From: Erpetoichthys calabaricus | Taxonomy: Eukaryota; Chordata; Cladistia; Polypteriformes; Polypteridae | Assembly (NCBI RefSeq): GCF_900747795.2 | Contig: NC_041407.2 | Span: forward strand, 26,009,379-26,073,378 | Direction of reading: 5' to 3' | DNA length: 64,000 nucleotides | Program-made: the position numbers and the translations under genes | The notes under the pieces: generated by a model | Seen by the model: the letters and a program-made list of their open reading frames with translations, nothing else | Told to the model about the DNA's origin: nothing | Databases searched by the model: none | Part shown: positions 1 through 10,896 of the stretch, one piece after another | How the letters are laid out: every line of letters starts with the position of its first letter | Numbering within the stretch: position 1 is the first letter of the stretch

Positions 1-307
1 TTCACAGAACACACAATGATTAGGAACTCTATTGTACTTTGTTGCTGTAAAATGTATTTTTGTACGTAAAGGGTGCTGTGGCTTTGTGGATCAGTCTTCA
101 CATAGCTAGACGTTGTGTGCTGCTACTGTGCAAATGCCAAAGACTGCCTTGCAGCTGATTTTATTTTTTTTGCAAGAAATCAAACAAATACAGACCACAG
201 CTTTCTGTTTGCATACCCCTATTTTTTTTAAAGTGTTTTTTAACCGTAATAAAAAATGAATATCTGTTTCTGACAGCTTTGTAGTCTGAAACCAAGTGCC
301 CTTGTAT

Positions 308-490
308 AATAATAATTCTTTGCATTTATATAGCGCTTTTCTCACTACTCAAAGCGCTCAGCAATTGCAGGTTAAGGGCCTTGCTGAAGGGCCCAACAGA
401 GCAGAGTCCCTTTTGGCATTTACGGGATTCGAACCGGCAACCTTCCGATTGCCAGTGCATATCCCTAGCCTCAGAGCCACCACTCCATAT
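308..490 (-). repeat. tRNA-headed SINE, minus strand
   Basis: Read on the minus strand this starts with a tRNA-like head (GGTGGCTCTGAGGCTAGG, A-box-like) and a B box (GGTTCGAATCC). It ends in a segment running into GCGCTATATAAATGC and an (ATT)n tail. The head is the same family as the copy at 5100-5343. No gene is involved. Confidence 0.8.
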
Positions 491-529
491 AGAGTAGTAA
501 AACCCTGAATAAGTGTCTCAATAGAAACC

Positions 530-765
530 CTTACAATTCTGTGTCTGATGTTGCCTGGAGTCTTGGGGGCTGAAGCCTATCCTGGCAGCATTGGACAACT
601 GTCTAACCCTGGAGAGTATTTCGGTCCATCACAAGACACTTTCATTTTTGAGTACCTGGAGAAAAAAACATGGAAAAATATGTAAACTCCACACTTTGAA
701 CCCAAGACTCTTGATTTGTGAAGCAACAGCAGTGTACACTGTGCCACCCTCCTGCCCAGTGAAAA
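530..765 (-). repeat. Old SINE copy of the (ATGG)n-tailed family
   Basis: On the minus strand this reads GGCAG..GGTGGCACAGTG, then a box resembling TTGGGTTCAAAGTGTGGAGTT, then GCCAGGATAGGCTTCAGCCCCC. This is the order of modules in the better copies at 8900 and 55291, but heavily diverged. Confidence 0.5.
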
Positions 766-989
766 GGGCTTTCAATTTTGTTTTAACATTAAGACAGTAG
801 GTGTCCTAAGCTTTGACCAGCAGTGGGTGCTACTAGATGGGTCTTACAAGGGTCTGAGATTATTAGAAAAAATGACAAAGGGAAGCATTGCTAATAATGT
901 AAAAATTTCTAAAGGCATTGGAGAAAAACATGGACTTCTGTTGTATTATTTATAGATTGATCCTGCCTAGTGTTGCAGTTAGTTTATGT

Positions 990-1605
990 CTTCAACTCTG
1001 GTCCTAGAGTGTTACTGTCGCTACAGGTTTTTATTCCAACTGTTTTCTTAATTAGTGACCAGTGTTTGCTGCTAATTAACTTCTTTCCTCTTCTTTTTAA
1101 TTGCTTTATTTTTTTAAGATGCTGTCATTTGGATACAGTTTAAGGAACAAATGAAGCAATTCAATGAGACGAGAAGTGAGCCAACAGATGACCAGCTTAT
1201 TCACGGCCTCAGCCACCAACAACAAATTTCTTGTTAATTAAACCCGTTGTCGCTGCTCTTATTCTGCCACAGCAAACATTTCCAAAACTGCTGATATTAT
1301 TAAGAAAATGAAAAACATCAAATTTCTTTGCGGACCTGAGCAGATCAACATTCCTTAGACCTTCACCTTTCTTTAATTGCAAATGGACACAGGTTGCTGG
1401 CCATGTGTTGGCTCATTTTGTATGTCATTATTGTTTGGCTGCTAATTAAGGAAAAAAATAATTAATGGGGTCTGAGCCTTAAATAGCAGTCAAATAAAAT
1501 TAAGGCAAAAGAGTAAATAAGCAGAAAAAACTGGTCACTAATTAAGAAAAGGGTTACAATGAAAACCAGCAGCCACAATAGCTCTCCAGTATCAGGGTTG
1601 GAGAC
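990..1605. mobile_element. MITE with about 73-bp inverted ends
   Basis: The left arm 990-1062 and right arm 1531-1605 are imperfect inverted repeats sharing the core TTTTCTTAATTAGTGACCAG. The interior is AT-rich with no coding sequence, so this is a non-autonomous DNA transposon. The superfamily is not resolved and no target duplication was seen. Confidence 0.7.
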
Positions 1606-1739
1606 CCCTGGCCTATCTGGATATTGCTTTCCCCTTTCTGTGATAGTTTAGGGTTGGAAGTGAAGGACTGCAACAGAGTTCGAGGTATAAGCTCCCAGTT
1701 CTTCTACACGTTATTTGGATCCTTGGAAGTAGAACTTTA

Positions 1740-2560
1740 GAAGGTTAGAAAAAATTTGGTGAGAAGCGGCCATTCAGCCCAATAAGCTTGCCAATCTTGT
1801 TTGCCTAATGCTTTAAAATTATCAGTAAAAGTCCCTGGTGTACCTCACAACTTGATCATCTATTCCATGTGTCTATGGTTCTCTGTGTGAAGAAAAACTT
1901 TCTAAGGTTTTTGCAAGATCCACCCTTAACATGTTTACACTGGTCTGAATCCATAGTATTAACTCCAAACATAATACAGTATTAAAAAATAATTCACCTC
2001 TCAATCTCCATTTGTGTCAACTGAAAAGCTTCAATTCCTTGAACCTTTGCTCCCATCTTATGCCTCACATCCCCAGAATCAGCCTGGTCCACGGTCTTCT
2101 GTACTTACTCCAGCGTTGTGGTGTCTTTATTTTGCACGTTGGGCTAGTCATTAGGGATCTCAAGGACGTTACATACAGTTGCTCAATCACAGACTCCCTT
2201 GACTTGTACTCTACACATTAAGCTTCATAATTTAGCATCCCATTAGCTTTCTTGATCATGTCTGTACACCATTTAGATGTTAAAAGTGATGCATCCACTA
2301 TGGCTCCTAGCTCCATCTTGTAGTGTGTTTTCAAGTTTCAAACCTCCAATTGTATTCAGATCTAATATTTAACTTCCAACATGTAGTACTTTACATTTAC
2401 TTACTTTAAACTTCACTCTCATAAATCTGCCCATGCCAGCATTCTGTGCAGATCCCTCTACAATGATTGGGATGACTCCGCATGAGCTGCCCTTTCACCT
2501 ACTTTGGTATCATCCGCAAACTTAACAAGCTTCTTTTTTTTTATACCTTTATCCTGATTC
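1740..2560 (-). repeat. Decayed dispersed repeat, family not assigned
   Basis: The stretch resembles, phrase by phrase, a repeat I recall as abundant in fish and amphibian genomes (for example TTCCATGTGTCTATGGTTCT and TTGGTATCATCCGCAAACTT). It shows no reading frame and no clear ends. It is probably an old LINE 3' region in antisense. Confidence 0.45.
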
Positions 2561-2794
2561 TTTATGCGACCCTGGAACTGATCCCTGCAAAATACCAATT
2601 TTTACTTTTCTAATTCTGAAAATATTTGTCTCGCCTTAACTGATTTTTCCTGATGTTTCAACCAGTTTTACTAAAAAAACAAGTTTTACTAAAAACCTAT
2701 CCACCCTTCCAAAGAGGTCCTCCACACATCACATGAGATCCTCAGTTCCTTGAGCAAACCAGAGTTTCAATCTTTCTCATGACTAACTCTTCTG

Positions 2795-2885
2795 ATCATC
2801 CATCCATTTTCTGAACCCACTTCACCCTAAGCTGGGTCACTGGGAAGCTGGAGCCAGTCCCAGCAAGCTCAGGGTGCAAGGCACT
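2795..2885 (-). repeat. SINE 3' tail fragment
   Basis: It begins CATCCATCCATTTTCTGAACCC and then GGAGCCAGTCCCAGC, the reverse of the (ATGG)n SINE tail. It is 5'-truncated and diverged. Confidence 0.6.
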
Positions 2886-2949
2886 ATTACTACTTCTCTC
2901 TTCTTGGGGACTGGATTTGATGTGACCCATCAGGGCTCCTCACCCCTAC

Positions 2950-3010
2950 ATACTCATTTACATTTACATCATTTAGCAGACGCTCTTATCCAGAGCGACT
3001 TACAACAGTG
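2950..3010 (+). repeat. Fish dispersed repeat fragment
   Basis: TTTAGCAGACGCTCTTATCC followed by AGAGCGACTTACAA is a short block I recognise from the 3' parts of several fish repeats. Only this fragment is present. Confidence 0.5.
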
Positions 3011-3344
3011 CTTAGTAGTCTACGACTGTTCTTCAGTCTTTAAGGCTAGGATTAAATCTACTGTCATTAAACAAGTTACCGCTGACCAAGTTGTACACAA
3101 AACCATGCTAGAAGAAAATAGTAAGTTGTTAGTACAAAATTTTTTTTTGAGAAAAGGGTAGAAAAAAGTATGTAGCGAAATTACGGAAGGCATGTTTCAC
3201 AACTAGAGTATGTACCTCCATATTTCTATTGAAGTTGAATTTTTCCACTTTATTGCCAGGCAACAAATGCATACAATTCTTACAATTTTCTGCATATCGA
3301 TACCAATCATGAAGGAAATTACAGATCACAGAGAGACAGATACT

Positions 3345-3770
3345 GTACATTCCTTTATTGTCATTGCACAAAGTACAACAACGTTAATTGGCAATCTTAT
3401 TGGCACATTCACACATTAAAAGAAGAACTATGTATGTATATGTACATATACATATATACACATACATGCATGTACACCCATTTAAACATAGCTAATAAGG
3501 TATTGCACCTCCGGTTATTGCATAAATAAAATTACCAATGAAATTTATACATGTTCTTGATGTTTAATTAGTATTATAGTGTTTTAGTGATAAAAAATCA
3601 CCTTTGATCAAAACAGATTATTGGTTCTTTTTCTGTTGTTCAGTTCATGTATATCTCTGGGATAAAAACTGTTCTAAAATCTGTTAGTTCGTGCTATAAT
3701 AGACCTACAGTGTCTGCCTGAGGGCAGCAATTCAAACAGATAATGTCCTTGGTCACATCATGTTGAACAA
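3345..3770 (-). repeat. LINE 3' end, CR1/L2/Rex1 group
   Basis: On the minus strand the tail carries the tttattgtcattg-type 3' sequence at 3354-3420. Further in, at about 3640-3760, are remnants of the reverse transcriptase C-terminus, where family members end with a PSGRRYRS-like motif. It is 5'-truncated and without an open frame. Confidence 0.5.
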
Positions 3771-4137
3771 ATACTTTGTGTTCTGAACTGCTTTATTATT
3801 TAACACTTTCCATATTTGGTAAGTAATACCTGAGTTTTAGTGCTTTATGGGATACTGATGTGAGCAGTCATTCTGTTTACGAGTGCCAGTATGTCCATTT
3901 TTTTTTTCTTCCATCATGATGGCTACTTGGAACAGGCAGATATCCAGACAGACCATAAAGGATTTGCTTCATTCACTCTCAGTTTGCTACCAATTAACTT
4001 GCGAAGTCTGAATGTTGGTCCTCAATATAAATTGCTATGACAAGCATGTTCTATGATTCCTTGGGTAAGGAAGACAGAAGTTTCAAGGTAAGGTTGTTAT
4101 ACTCACTAATCAATGGTGCTAGAGAGTGACAATATGT

Positions 4138-4582
4138 TGATTAGCATATCCATCCATCCATTTTCTGCTGCTTATCCAGGTCATGAGGGCAGCAGTCTAA
4201 GCAAAGATGCCCAGAACTCCCCTTTTCCCACCACCACCTCCTCCGGGGACATACCAAGGGTTTCCCAGGCCAGCTAAGAGACATAATCTCTGTATGGTGT
4301 CCTCGATCTTCCCCAAGGTCACCTCCCAAAACACCTCCACAGGGAGTTGTCCAGGATGCATCCTAATCAGATTCCCAGACCACCTCAACTGACTCACTTC
4401 AATGTGGAGAAGCAGTGGCTCCACTTTAAGCTTCTCGTGAATGTCTGTACTCTTCATACCCTATTTCCAAGGCTGAGCCCAGACTCTGCGAACGGAAACT
4501 CATTTCTGTCGCTTGTGTCTATGATGTAGTTCTTTCGGTCACTACCCACAGCTCATGGCCATAGGTGAGGTGATTAGCATAT
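4138..4582 (-). mobile_element. 5'-truncated Rex3 LINE with 12-bp target duplication
   Basis: The insert 4150-4570 is flanked by TGATTAGCATAT at 4138-4149 and 4571-4582. On the minus strand it matches the 3' part of the full Rex3 at 16104-19463: an EPLLLHIEVSQLRW segment, then a (GGAT)n tail at its 3' end. It is a dead copy of about 420 bp, severed in the usual LINE manner at the 5' end and carrying frameshifts. Confidence 0.9.
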
Positions 4583-5092
4583 GTAAGTAACACTTTCACT
4601 TTACTCTGTATGCATGACCCTACAGTATATACAGCTATACATCTCAAGAGTTATCAGAGTCACCGTCCAGGTCTGCAAATGTTTGAATAACTCCAACTCT
4701 GGGACTGAGGCTCTGGAGAGTGTGCACTCTTGCATTGCACTTGTGTTCAGCTCTAGTTCCCAACTGGGACATAAAAGCTGCTTCTTGTGAGATCAGGACT
4801 GAGCTTGGAGATAGGAAGTGAGTCTGTGGCAGGGATTCAACTAGTGGATGGATGATAGCCACCCCAATAGATCTACCACTTGTACTGGGAGGCCCACTGG
4901 GTTAAAAAAGCTTTATTGTTTCCAACATTTTACCACCTTGGTGCTCATTTGGTTGTGGAGATGGCTTGCGAACACCAGCCTAGTATTCACTGTAGCTCTT
5001 TACTGAAAAGCAGTGGAACCTGAAAATTGCCAATGAAAACATAACCAATAAAATGCAAAACATCAAATAGATGCTGACAAATATGAAAAATG

Positions 5093-5350
5093 CGGAGTGG
5101 TGGCTCTGAGGCTAAGGATCTGCGCTGGTATCCTGAAGGTTGCTGGTTCGAATCCCCGTCACTGCCAAAAGAGACCCTACTCTGCTGGGCCCTTGAGCAA
5201 GACCCTTAACCTGTAATTGCTCCAGGGGCACTGTACAATGGCTGACCCTGCGCTCTAACCCCAAGGGGTATGCGAAAACTAACAAATTTCTAATACGAGA
5301 AATCGTATAAGACGAAATAAAGAACAAAAAAAAAAAAATATTACGGAGTG
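5093..5350 (+). repeat. tRNA-headed SINE, A-tailed
   Basis: The head GGTGGCTCTGAGGCTAAGG with B box GGTTCGAATCC matches the SINE at 308-490. The body differs and the copy ends in an A-run at 5327-5339. CGGAGTG occurs at 5093-5099 and 5344-5350 and may be a 7-bp target duplication. Confidence 0.8.
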
Positions 5351-5504
5351 CATACTGCATGTTTTATTGTTATGCCAAATTTCAGAATTCGGTGCACTTT
5401 TACTTTGGCAAAATTACTATGTAATGACAGCTGATGAATAACAGCATTATAATGAACAGTAAAAAACCAATACGGGGCAAGCACCATTTTCTGTAATGGA
5501 CTAG

Positions 5505-6475
5505 TGAAACATGCAGACCTCCTGTTCCATGCATTTTTCCATCTTTGTCGTTCTTGCATTCTGTATTATGCACATGGCACTCAGCAGATGGCGCTGGTCT
5601 TCTTCTTTTACTTCATCTTGGTGTTCCTCATCATGTCATTGGCATCTGCAAAAGACTTGATGCTAAGCATCTGGCATCTGTCTTGTGCTCAGTTTTGGCA
5701 GAATAGACCCCAGCTCCCAATGATCTTGTCATGGAAAAAAATGTTTCATAAAATGAATGGCTGATTAAACTGCGAAGATACACTTTGGTAGGAATTGCTC
5801 AGTTGCTGTATATCTACACAAAATGTACCAATTAAATATGTAGGAGTTTTGTATATTTGGGTGAACTGGACACAATGAACCCAGAAGAACTGAAGGATGG
5901 GCAAGTATTATTTTCAGCGACAGGAAAAATTATGAAAAAAATATGGGGAAAGTAAAATGTCACTGAAGACTTTAAATGAGTAAAGGTCTAGTAGAAAGAA
6001 GCAGATAACTCACTAAGGCCACTGAGCAAACAACAATTTTGGGGAGTACAGATGAGGTAAGAGAAAAAGTTAAATGATACTGGGTTCAACAGATATTAGC
6101 TAGTGATGTTCCTCAGTGTTTGACCTGTCTGCTGTATTTACTACTATCACTAGCCCTGTGTAGATCTGGAAAGAACAGCTTGTTCTCGTATCTTTTACAG
6201 GAGTTTGTTCATGCAGTGATGATGTCACTACTAGGTGCAGAATTAAGAAGACTTGTTTCTAAATACTAAATAACTATTATTTTATCACTAGTAAATGACG
6301 CAGACCTCTTATCCCATGTATTCCTCATTCTTTATTGTTCTTGCATTCTGTATCCCATACATGACCCTCAACAGATGGTGCTTGTCTTCTTCATTTTCTT
6401 CATCTTCCTATTATGGTGTCCTCATCACGTCATTGGCATCTGCAACATGCTTAATGCTTGTTGTTGCGACCAGAT
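5505..6475. repeat. Pair of direct repeats of unknown family
   Basis: A block at 5505-5680 recurs diverged at 6292-6470. Shared marks are GCAGACCTC, TTCTTGCATTCTGTAT, CAGATGGYGCTKGTCTTCTTC, GTCATTGGCATCTGCAA and ATGCTTA. The copies are about 790 bases apart, in the same orientation. No coding match was recognised. Confidence 0.6.
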
Positions 6476-8129
6476 GTCGCTGGTCTTTTTTTTCTTTTTG
6501 CCATGTCACTTCATTTGCCGATCACTTTGCTGAAGAAATCTACGAAGTGCAGGTCAGTCTGATGAGGTTGCTGCTACCACAAACTTGTTGAATTATAAGT
6601 AGGTATTCAGGTTGTAAGCTCTAGATCAAGACCAAGATCAAGGTTCTAGCCACAGTAGTTTGCGTGTAAACATGTGATAGATGGACAGATCATAACATTT
6701 CATATTGTAGATGCCATAATGGATGGACAGGGAATCTCATCTGGGATGAAGATAAACATTTTACCCGGCTAGAAGGCATTAACAGAAGGACAGCATTAAT
6801 GAAGATATGCAATTCTAATCTCAGTCGGGAACAAAGGCTAATGGAGGGATTGGGGGAGTCTGTCTACCAAAGACAATTCATTCCTTAGTATGATAGGTGG
6901 AAGTGATTCTCTGGCATGGGCCCAGATTGGACACCAGCCGGGTTGCGTGGGAGCTGTAGTTCTCAAGAGCAGCTCTGTTGGGTTCCCTTGATCTGCCAGA
7001 TTGCGCTACCTGCACAAGACCTGCCTGTTTTGGAAAGCTACCTCATGACCCGGGTATGCTTCTTCTATATAATGGTATGGCACTGGAAATATTCCTGGAT
7101 CCAACATAACTCAACATGACTCAAGAGTCAGGAGGAGGTGGACGACCTTCCCCTGGAAGATTAGAAGGAGATGGAAAGGTACTGAGCATTGATTGTATTT
7201 GTGTTTTGTGGCTGTGCCTAGGAAGAGGGTAGTGTCTTTCTAACAAAAGAACTTTTATTTAAAATTGGAACTGTGTCAGATCTGATTGAGTCTGGGATTT
7301 GGGCCCTCTTCTGGTCACTATATATATATATACATATATACACAATAGAGAGAGAGAGAGACTAGTTGTGCTACGTTTAAGGTAGGTTGATATCTAAGTA
7401 ATCAATGTAGAACTCAGTGTTAACATTGTAACGCATTTGTCTTTGTTATATGCCATTTGGTATTAGATTCGTAATAGAGTGTTAATGTTTGTGATGGTGC
7501 ATGAATTGTAATGAATAATGCAATGATTTTATTACTAAAAATGTCTGTGATGAGCCGTCTCAGAAACAGCCTTTTATTAAGGTGGACAGATAAACAATTG
7601 GGCACCATTGAGAGTTAAATATTACAGTTAAGGTTAAAAAGTGTTACACCCTGCCTGTGACTTACACAAGGGAGTGTTCAGTGACATAAAGCCTGCAGCT
7701 CTCCTGATTTTAAAGTGTCTTAACTTTTTCAGCAATATGATGTACAATTAAGTTCCAACACAATTAGTCACTGGTTTGTCATCAGCAAGGATTAGACGTA
7801 CATGGTAAGTAAGGGATTGGCTCCAGCTTCCCTGCATCCCTGCTCTGAACTTGAACTGTACTTATTGCTAAGCAACATTGTTTCCAGGAATTTCTCTGGG
7901 TGTTACACCACCCATACACGTAACAAGGTAAATACAGATAAATACAGATAAACAACACGTTATACAATACATGACACCATCACAACATTATATAGTGTAG
8001 TAGTGAAAAATATACAATTGCTCAAAACACAAGTATATGCAAAATGTAGAAATATAGAATTAAACTTCCACGATGTAATATATTAAGTCCTATACAACAC
8101 GAACATAATTTATATTGAATGAAGGAGTA

Positions 8130-8585
8130 CAGAAATGAGTAAAGAGGAAGATGAAGCAGAGACTGTCTAACTAGATTGACTGCAGTAGGAAAAACAACTC
8201 TTTCTATGTCTAGTAGGTCTTGCCATTAGTGGACGATAACTGAAAAAAATGGTAGCCCAGGTGAGTGTAGTCTTTGATTATATTTCCAGCACGTTTCTTA
8301 ACCCGTGATACATACAGGACCTCACTGGAGTCCAGTTTCAGACTTAGTCTTTTTTTGCTTTTCCAATTACATGCTGCCCCTGCAGTTTATGTTTAAGCTG
8401 AGGAGATGCATTAACATACCAGACTGTTACGGGGAAAGCGAGGATGCTTTCAATGATGGCTCGATAAAACTGTATCAGAACTGATTAGCACAGGTTACAC
8501 TTTTTGAGTTGGCAGAGGAAAAACCATACATTATTGATAAGACCAGTTATACTTTCATCCCAGTTTATTATGTCAGGTATATACA
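8130..8585 (-). repeat. LINE reverse transcriptase C-terminal fragment
   Basis: The minus strand reads FYRAIIESILAFPVTVWY and then a RAGNIIKD-type segment, typical of the end of the polymerase protein in CR1/L2/Rex1-group elements. The frame is broken and only the C-terminal part is present. Confidence 0.65.
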
Positions 8586-8888
8586 GTACGGGTTTAGAAA
8601 ATGGATGGATGGATGATGGTAAGCTCTGTGCAGCCTTCAGACTTTAATAGGGATAAGGTTTCACAGAAATTAATTACAGATTTATAAATACTGCTTTGTT
8701 TATGTTGTTTTGTTTCCATCATTTATGTTTGAGTAATAACTTTATAAACATTTATCAAACTATGTAAATTAATGACATTTATTATTATATGCACTGCCCC
8801 ATTAATGTTGTTTCTTCTTCCATCATCTATCTCTCTTTGAGTAACATCTTGAATGTTAAAATTATACTGAAAAAATGTTTACAAGGGG

Positions 8889-9281
8889 ATGTTTACTTTG
8901 GGCGGCACGGTGGCGCAGTGGGTAGCGCTGCTGCCTCGCAGTTGGGAGACCTGGGGACCTGGGTTCGCTTCCCAGGTCCTCCCTGCGTGGAGTTTGCATG
9001 TTCTCCCCGTGTCTGCGTGGGTTTCCTCCGGCGCTCCGGTTTCCTCCCACAGTCCAAAGACATGCAGGTTAGGTGGATTGGCGATTCTAAATTGGCCCTA
9101 GTGTGTGCTTGGTGTGTGTGTGGGTGTGTTTGTGTGTGTCCTGCGGTGGGTTGGCACCCTGCCCAGGATTGGTTCCTGCCTTGTGCCCTGTGTTGGCTGT
9201 GATTGGCTCCAGCAGACCCCCGTGACCCTGTGTTTGGATTCAGCGGGTTGGAAAATGGATGGATGGATGTATGTTTACTTT
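8889..9281 (+). repeat. Near full-length (ATGG)n-tailed SINE with 11-bp target duplication
   Basis: The SINE occupies 8900-9270, flanked by ATGTTTACTTT at 8889-8899 and 9271-9281. It starts GGGCGGCACGGTGGCGCAG, contains GGGTTCGCTTCCC (B-box-like) and a TG-rich middle, and ends GCGGGTTGGAAAATGGATGG with the tail. Open frames here are chance. Confidence 0.93.
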
Positions 9282-10784
9282 ATGCATCCAATTTAAGTTT
9301 GCTTGCTTAACATAATGTTAAAAAAAATCATGCTTGCTAGCATTAATTTGCTTTCTCTATAGTTATACAGACAAAAATTTCTCAGATGTTCCATTAACAC
9401 AATTAGTTGATGTTGAAACAAGACCATTAAATATTTTGTATTAACAGAATAGTAATCAACCTCAGAGACTGTTGTAATTACTCACCTATTTTATGTTAAC
9501 CTCACTCAAAATGAACACTTTTTAAATCCGTAAAACCTAATATTCCAGTTTCCCAGATACATAGTTGAATGAAGATGACATAATTTTAAATAAATGTGTT
9601 TTATGTAGAAGACTTTCCTATTTTTGTCTTTAGTTGGATTGTGGTCCAAATGACAACAACGAACTACTGTACAGTTGTAAAGAAAGAATGACTTTTCGGG
9701 AATTGTTCTTTTTTTCCCGAATGTCGTCAGTTTTGTGTGGTTGCTGAAGTTAATTTATGACACCTTTCTGATACACCGGTAAACCTGTCACATACCTTAC
9801 ATCACAAAAGTAACTTTTCTTTGCTTCCAATACAAATTGTGATTAACATTTAAGATTTCTCATCAAACAGAGTAATATGATGTGGGTTTGGATGGTGAAA
9901 TACGAGTGACTTTGAAGAAAGAAACTGTTTTCCTGCTACGATGTAATCTGTATATAAATTTTGAATAGTAATTTTTTGTTCAGGTTTGAATTTTGAAATT
10001 GAATATATTTAAAAATGTGTGTTTTGTTATTCTTTGTGGTTAGTGTTGGCATATTATAAATGGGTAACTGAACTCTTGAATGTTTTTTGGTACTACTGAA
10101 TGAATCTATGAGAGTGAATTAACCATTTTTATCATGTTAAAATAAAAGACCTTAAATATATTTAGTAATAGGGTTTACTTAATTATTTAGGTGGAAAAAC
10201 GTGACATTAAATTAATTCGATCTCAAAGTGTATGCTTTTTGAGTGACTTGCAGTTACTTAACAAACTGTAGTAAACTTCACGCAAATTTTGATGGGTGGA
10301 TTTCACTAAACATCAACTGGCAATACAACACAGTTATAAATTTGTGGGTTTACATGAAAAACATTCGTGCAACCACCTACCTTAAAAAAAAGTAATTAAT
10401 TTCAAAAAGCCATTTTTTCCAGAGGATGCAATTCAATCTTTCCGGTTTCTTTGTGTCATATGAAACGGGAGCAGCCAGGAATTAGTTTCAGGGGAGGATG
10501 AGAAAGTACATGAATCATAATGTTGCTAAGATCAGGCATATGGATTTCTTATAAAACATATTTTCGAGGTGTTTAAAAACAAAATCTCCCCGACTATGCC
10601 TATGAAAATGTTATAGTGAAGCAGTTTGCTCTTCTCGGGCGCAACTAACCTGGCCAAATGAACTCTACACTACTCGGGGGATTTTCATAAAGTCATTGCC
10701 TAATCGATTGCATAATTACCACAATCTTTCAGAGTTACCACACCACGACTCCGATCTAGGGGTTTAAATGTCTTAGTTTAACCC
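9282..10784. other. No gene or repeat recognised
   Basis: AT-rich sequence upstream of SRP68. No coding exon, RNA gene or clear transposon end was seen. A GALR2 homologue, which neighbours SRP68 in human, is not in the window. Confidence 0.5.
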
Positions 10785-10896
10785 TTAGAGGAAAGCGGTC
10801 GCCGCTCGCGGTTACGCTCGTGACGCAGCATGCACGTCGATGGCAAGCGACGCTGGTTTCCCAATATCCTTTGCGCAGGCTGTCACAAAATGGCTG
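10785..10896 (+). promoter_or_regulatory. CpG-rich SRP68 proximal promoter / 5' end
   Basis: A short GC- and CpG-rich patch lies just before the SRP68 ATG inside AT-rich sequence. It has no TATA box. TGCGCAGGC at 10872-10880 resembles an NRF1 half site. AAAATGGCTGC at 10887-10897 overlaps the start codon and resembles a YY1 site, a known arrangement at housekeeping genes. The transcription start is not visible, and the binding sites are inferred from motif only. Confidence 0.45.

Noticed and set aside
427-437. B-box-like sequence suggesting a tRNA gene
   Set aside because: The head lacks a foldable cloverleaf and continues into a SINE body with the same sequence as another copy at 5100.
6706-7317. 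Possible second solo LTR (TGTAGATG ... TCTGGTCA)
   Set aside because: The ends could fit an LTR, but no convincing target duplication or defined poly(A) part was seen.
8789-9202. 137-aa plus-strand frame
   Set aside because: It is chance reading of the (ATGG)n SINE; the same peptide recurs at 55300-55623 in another copy.
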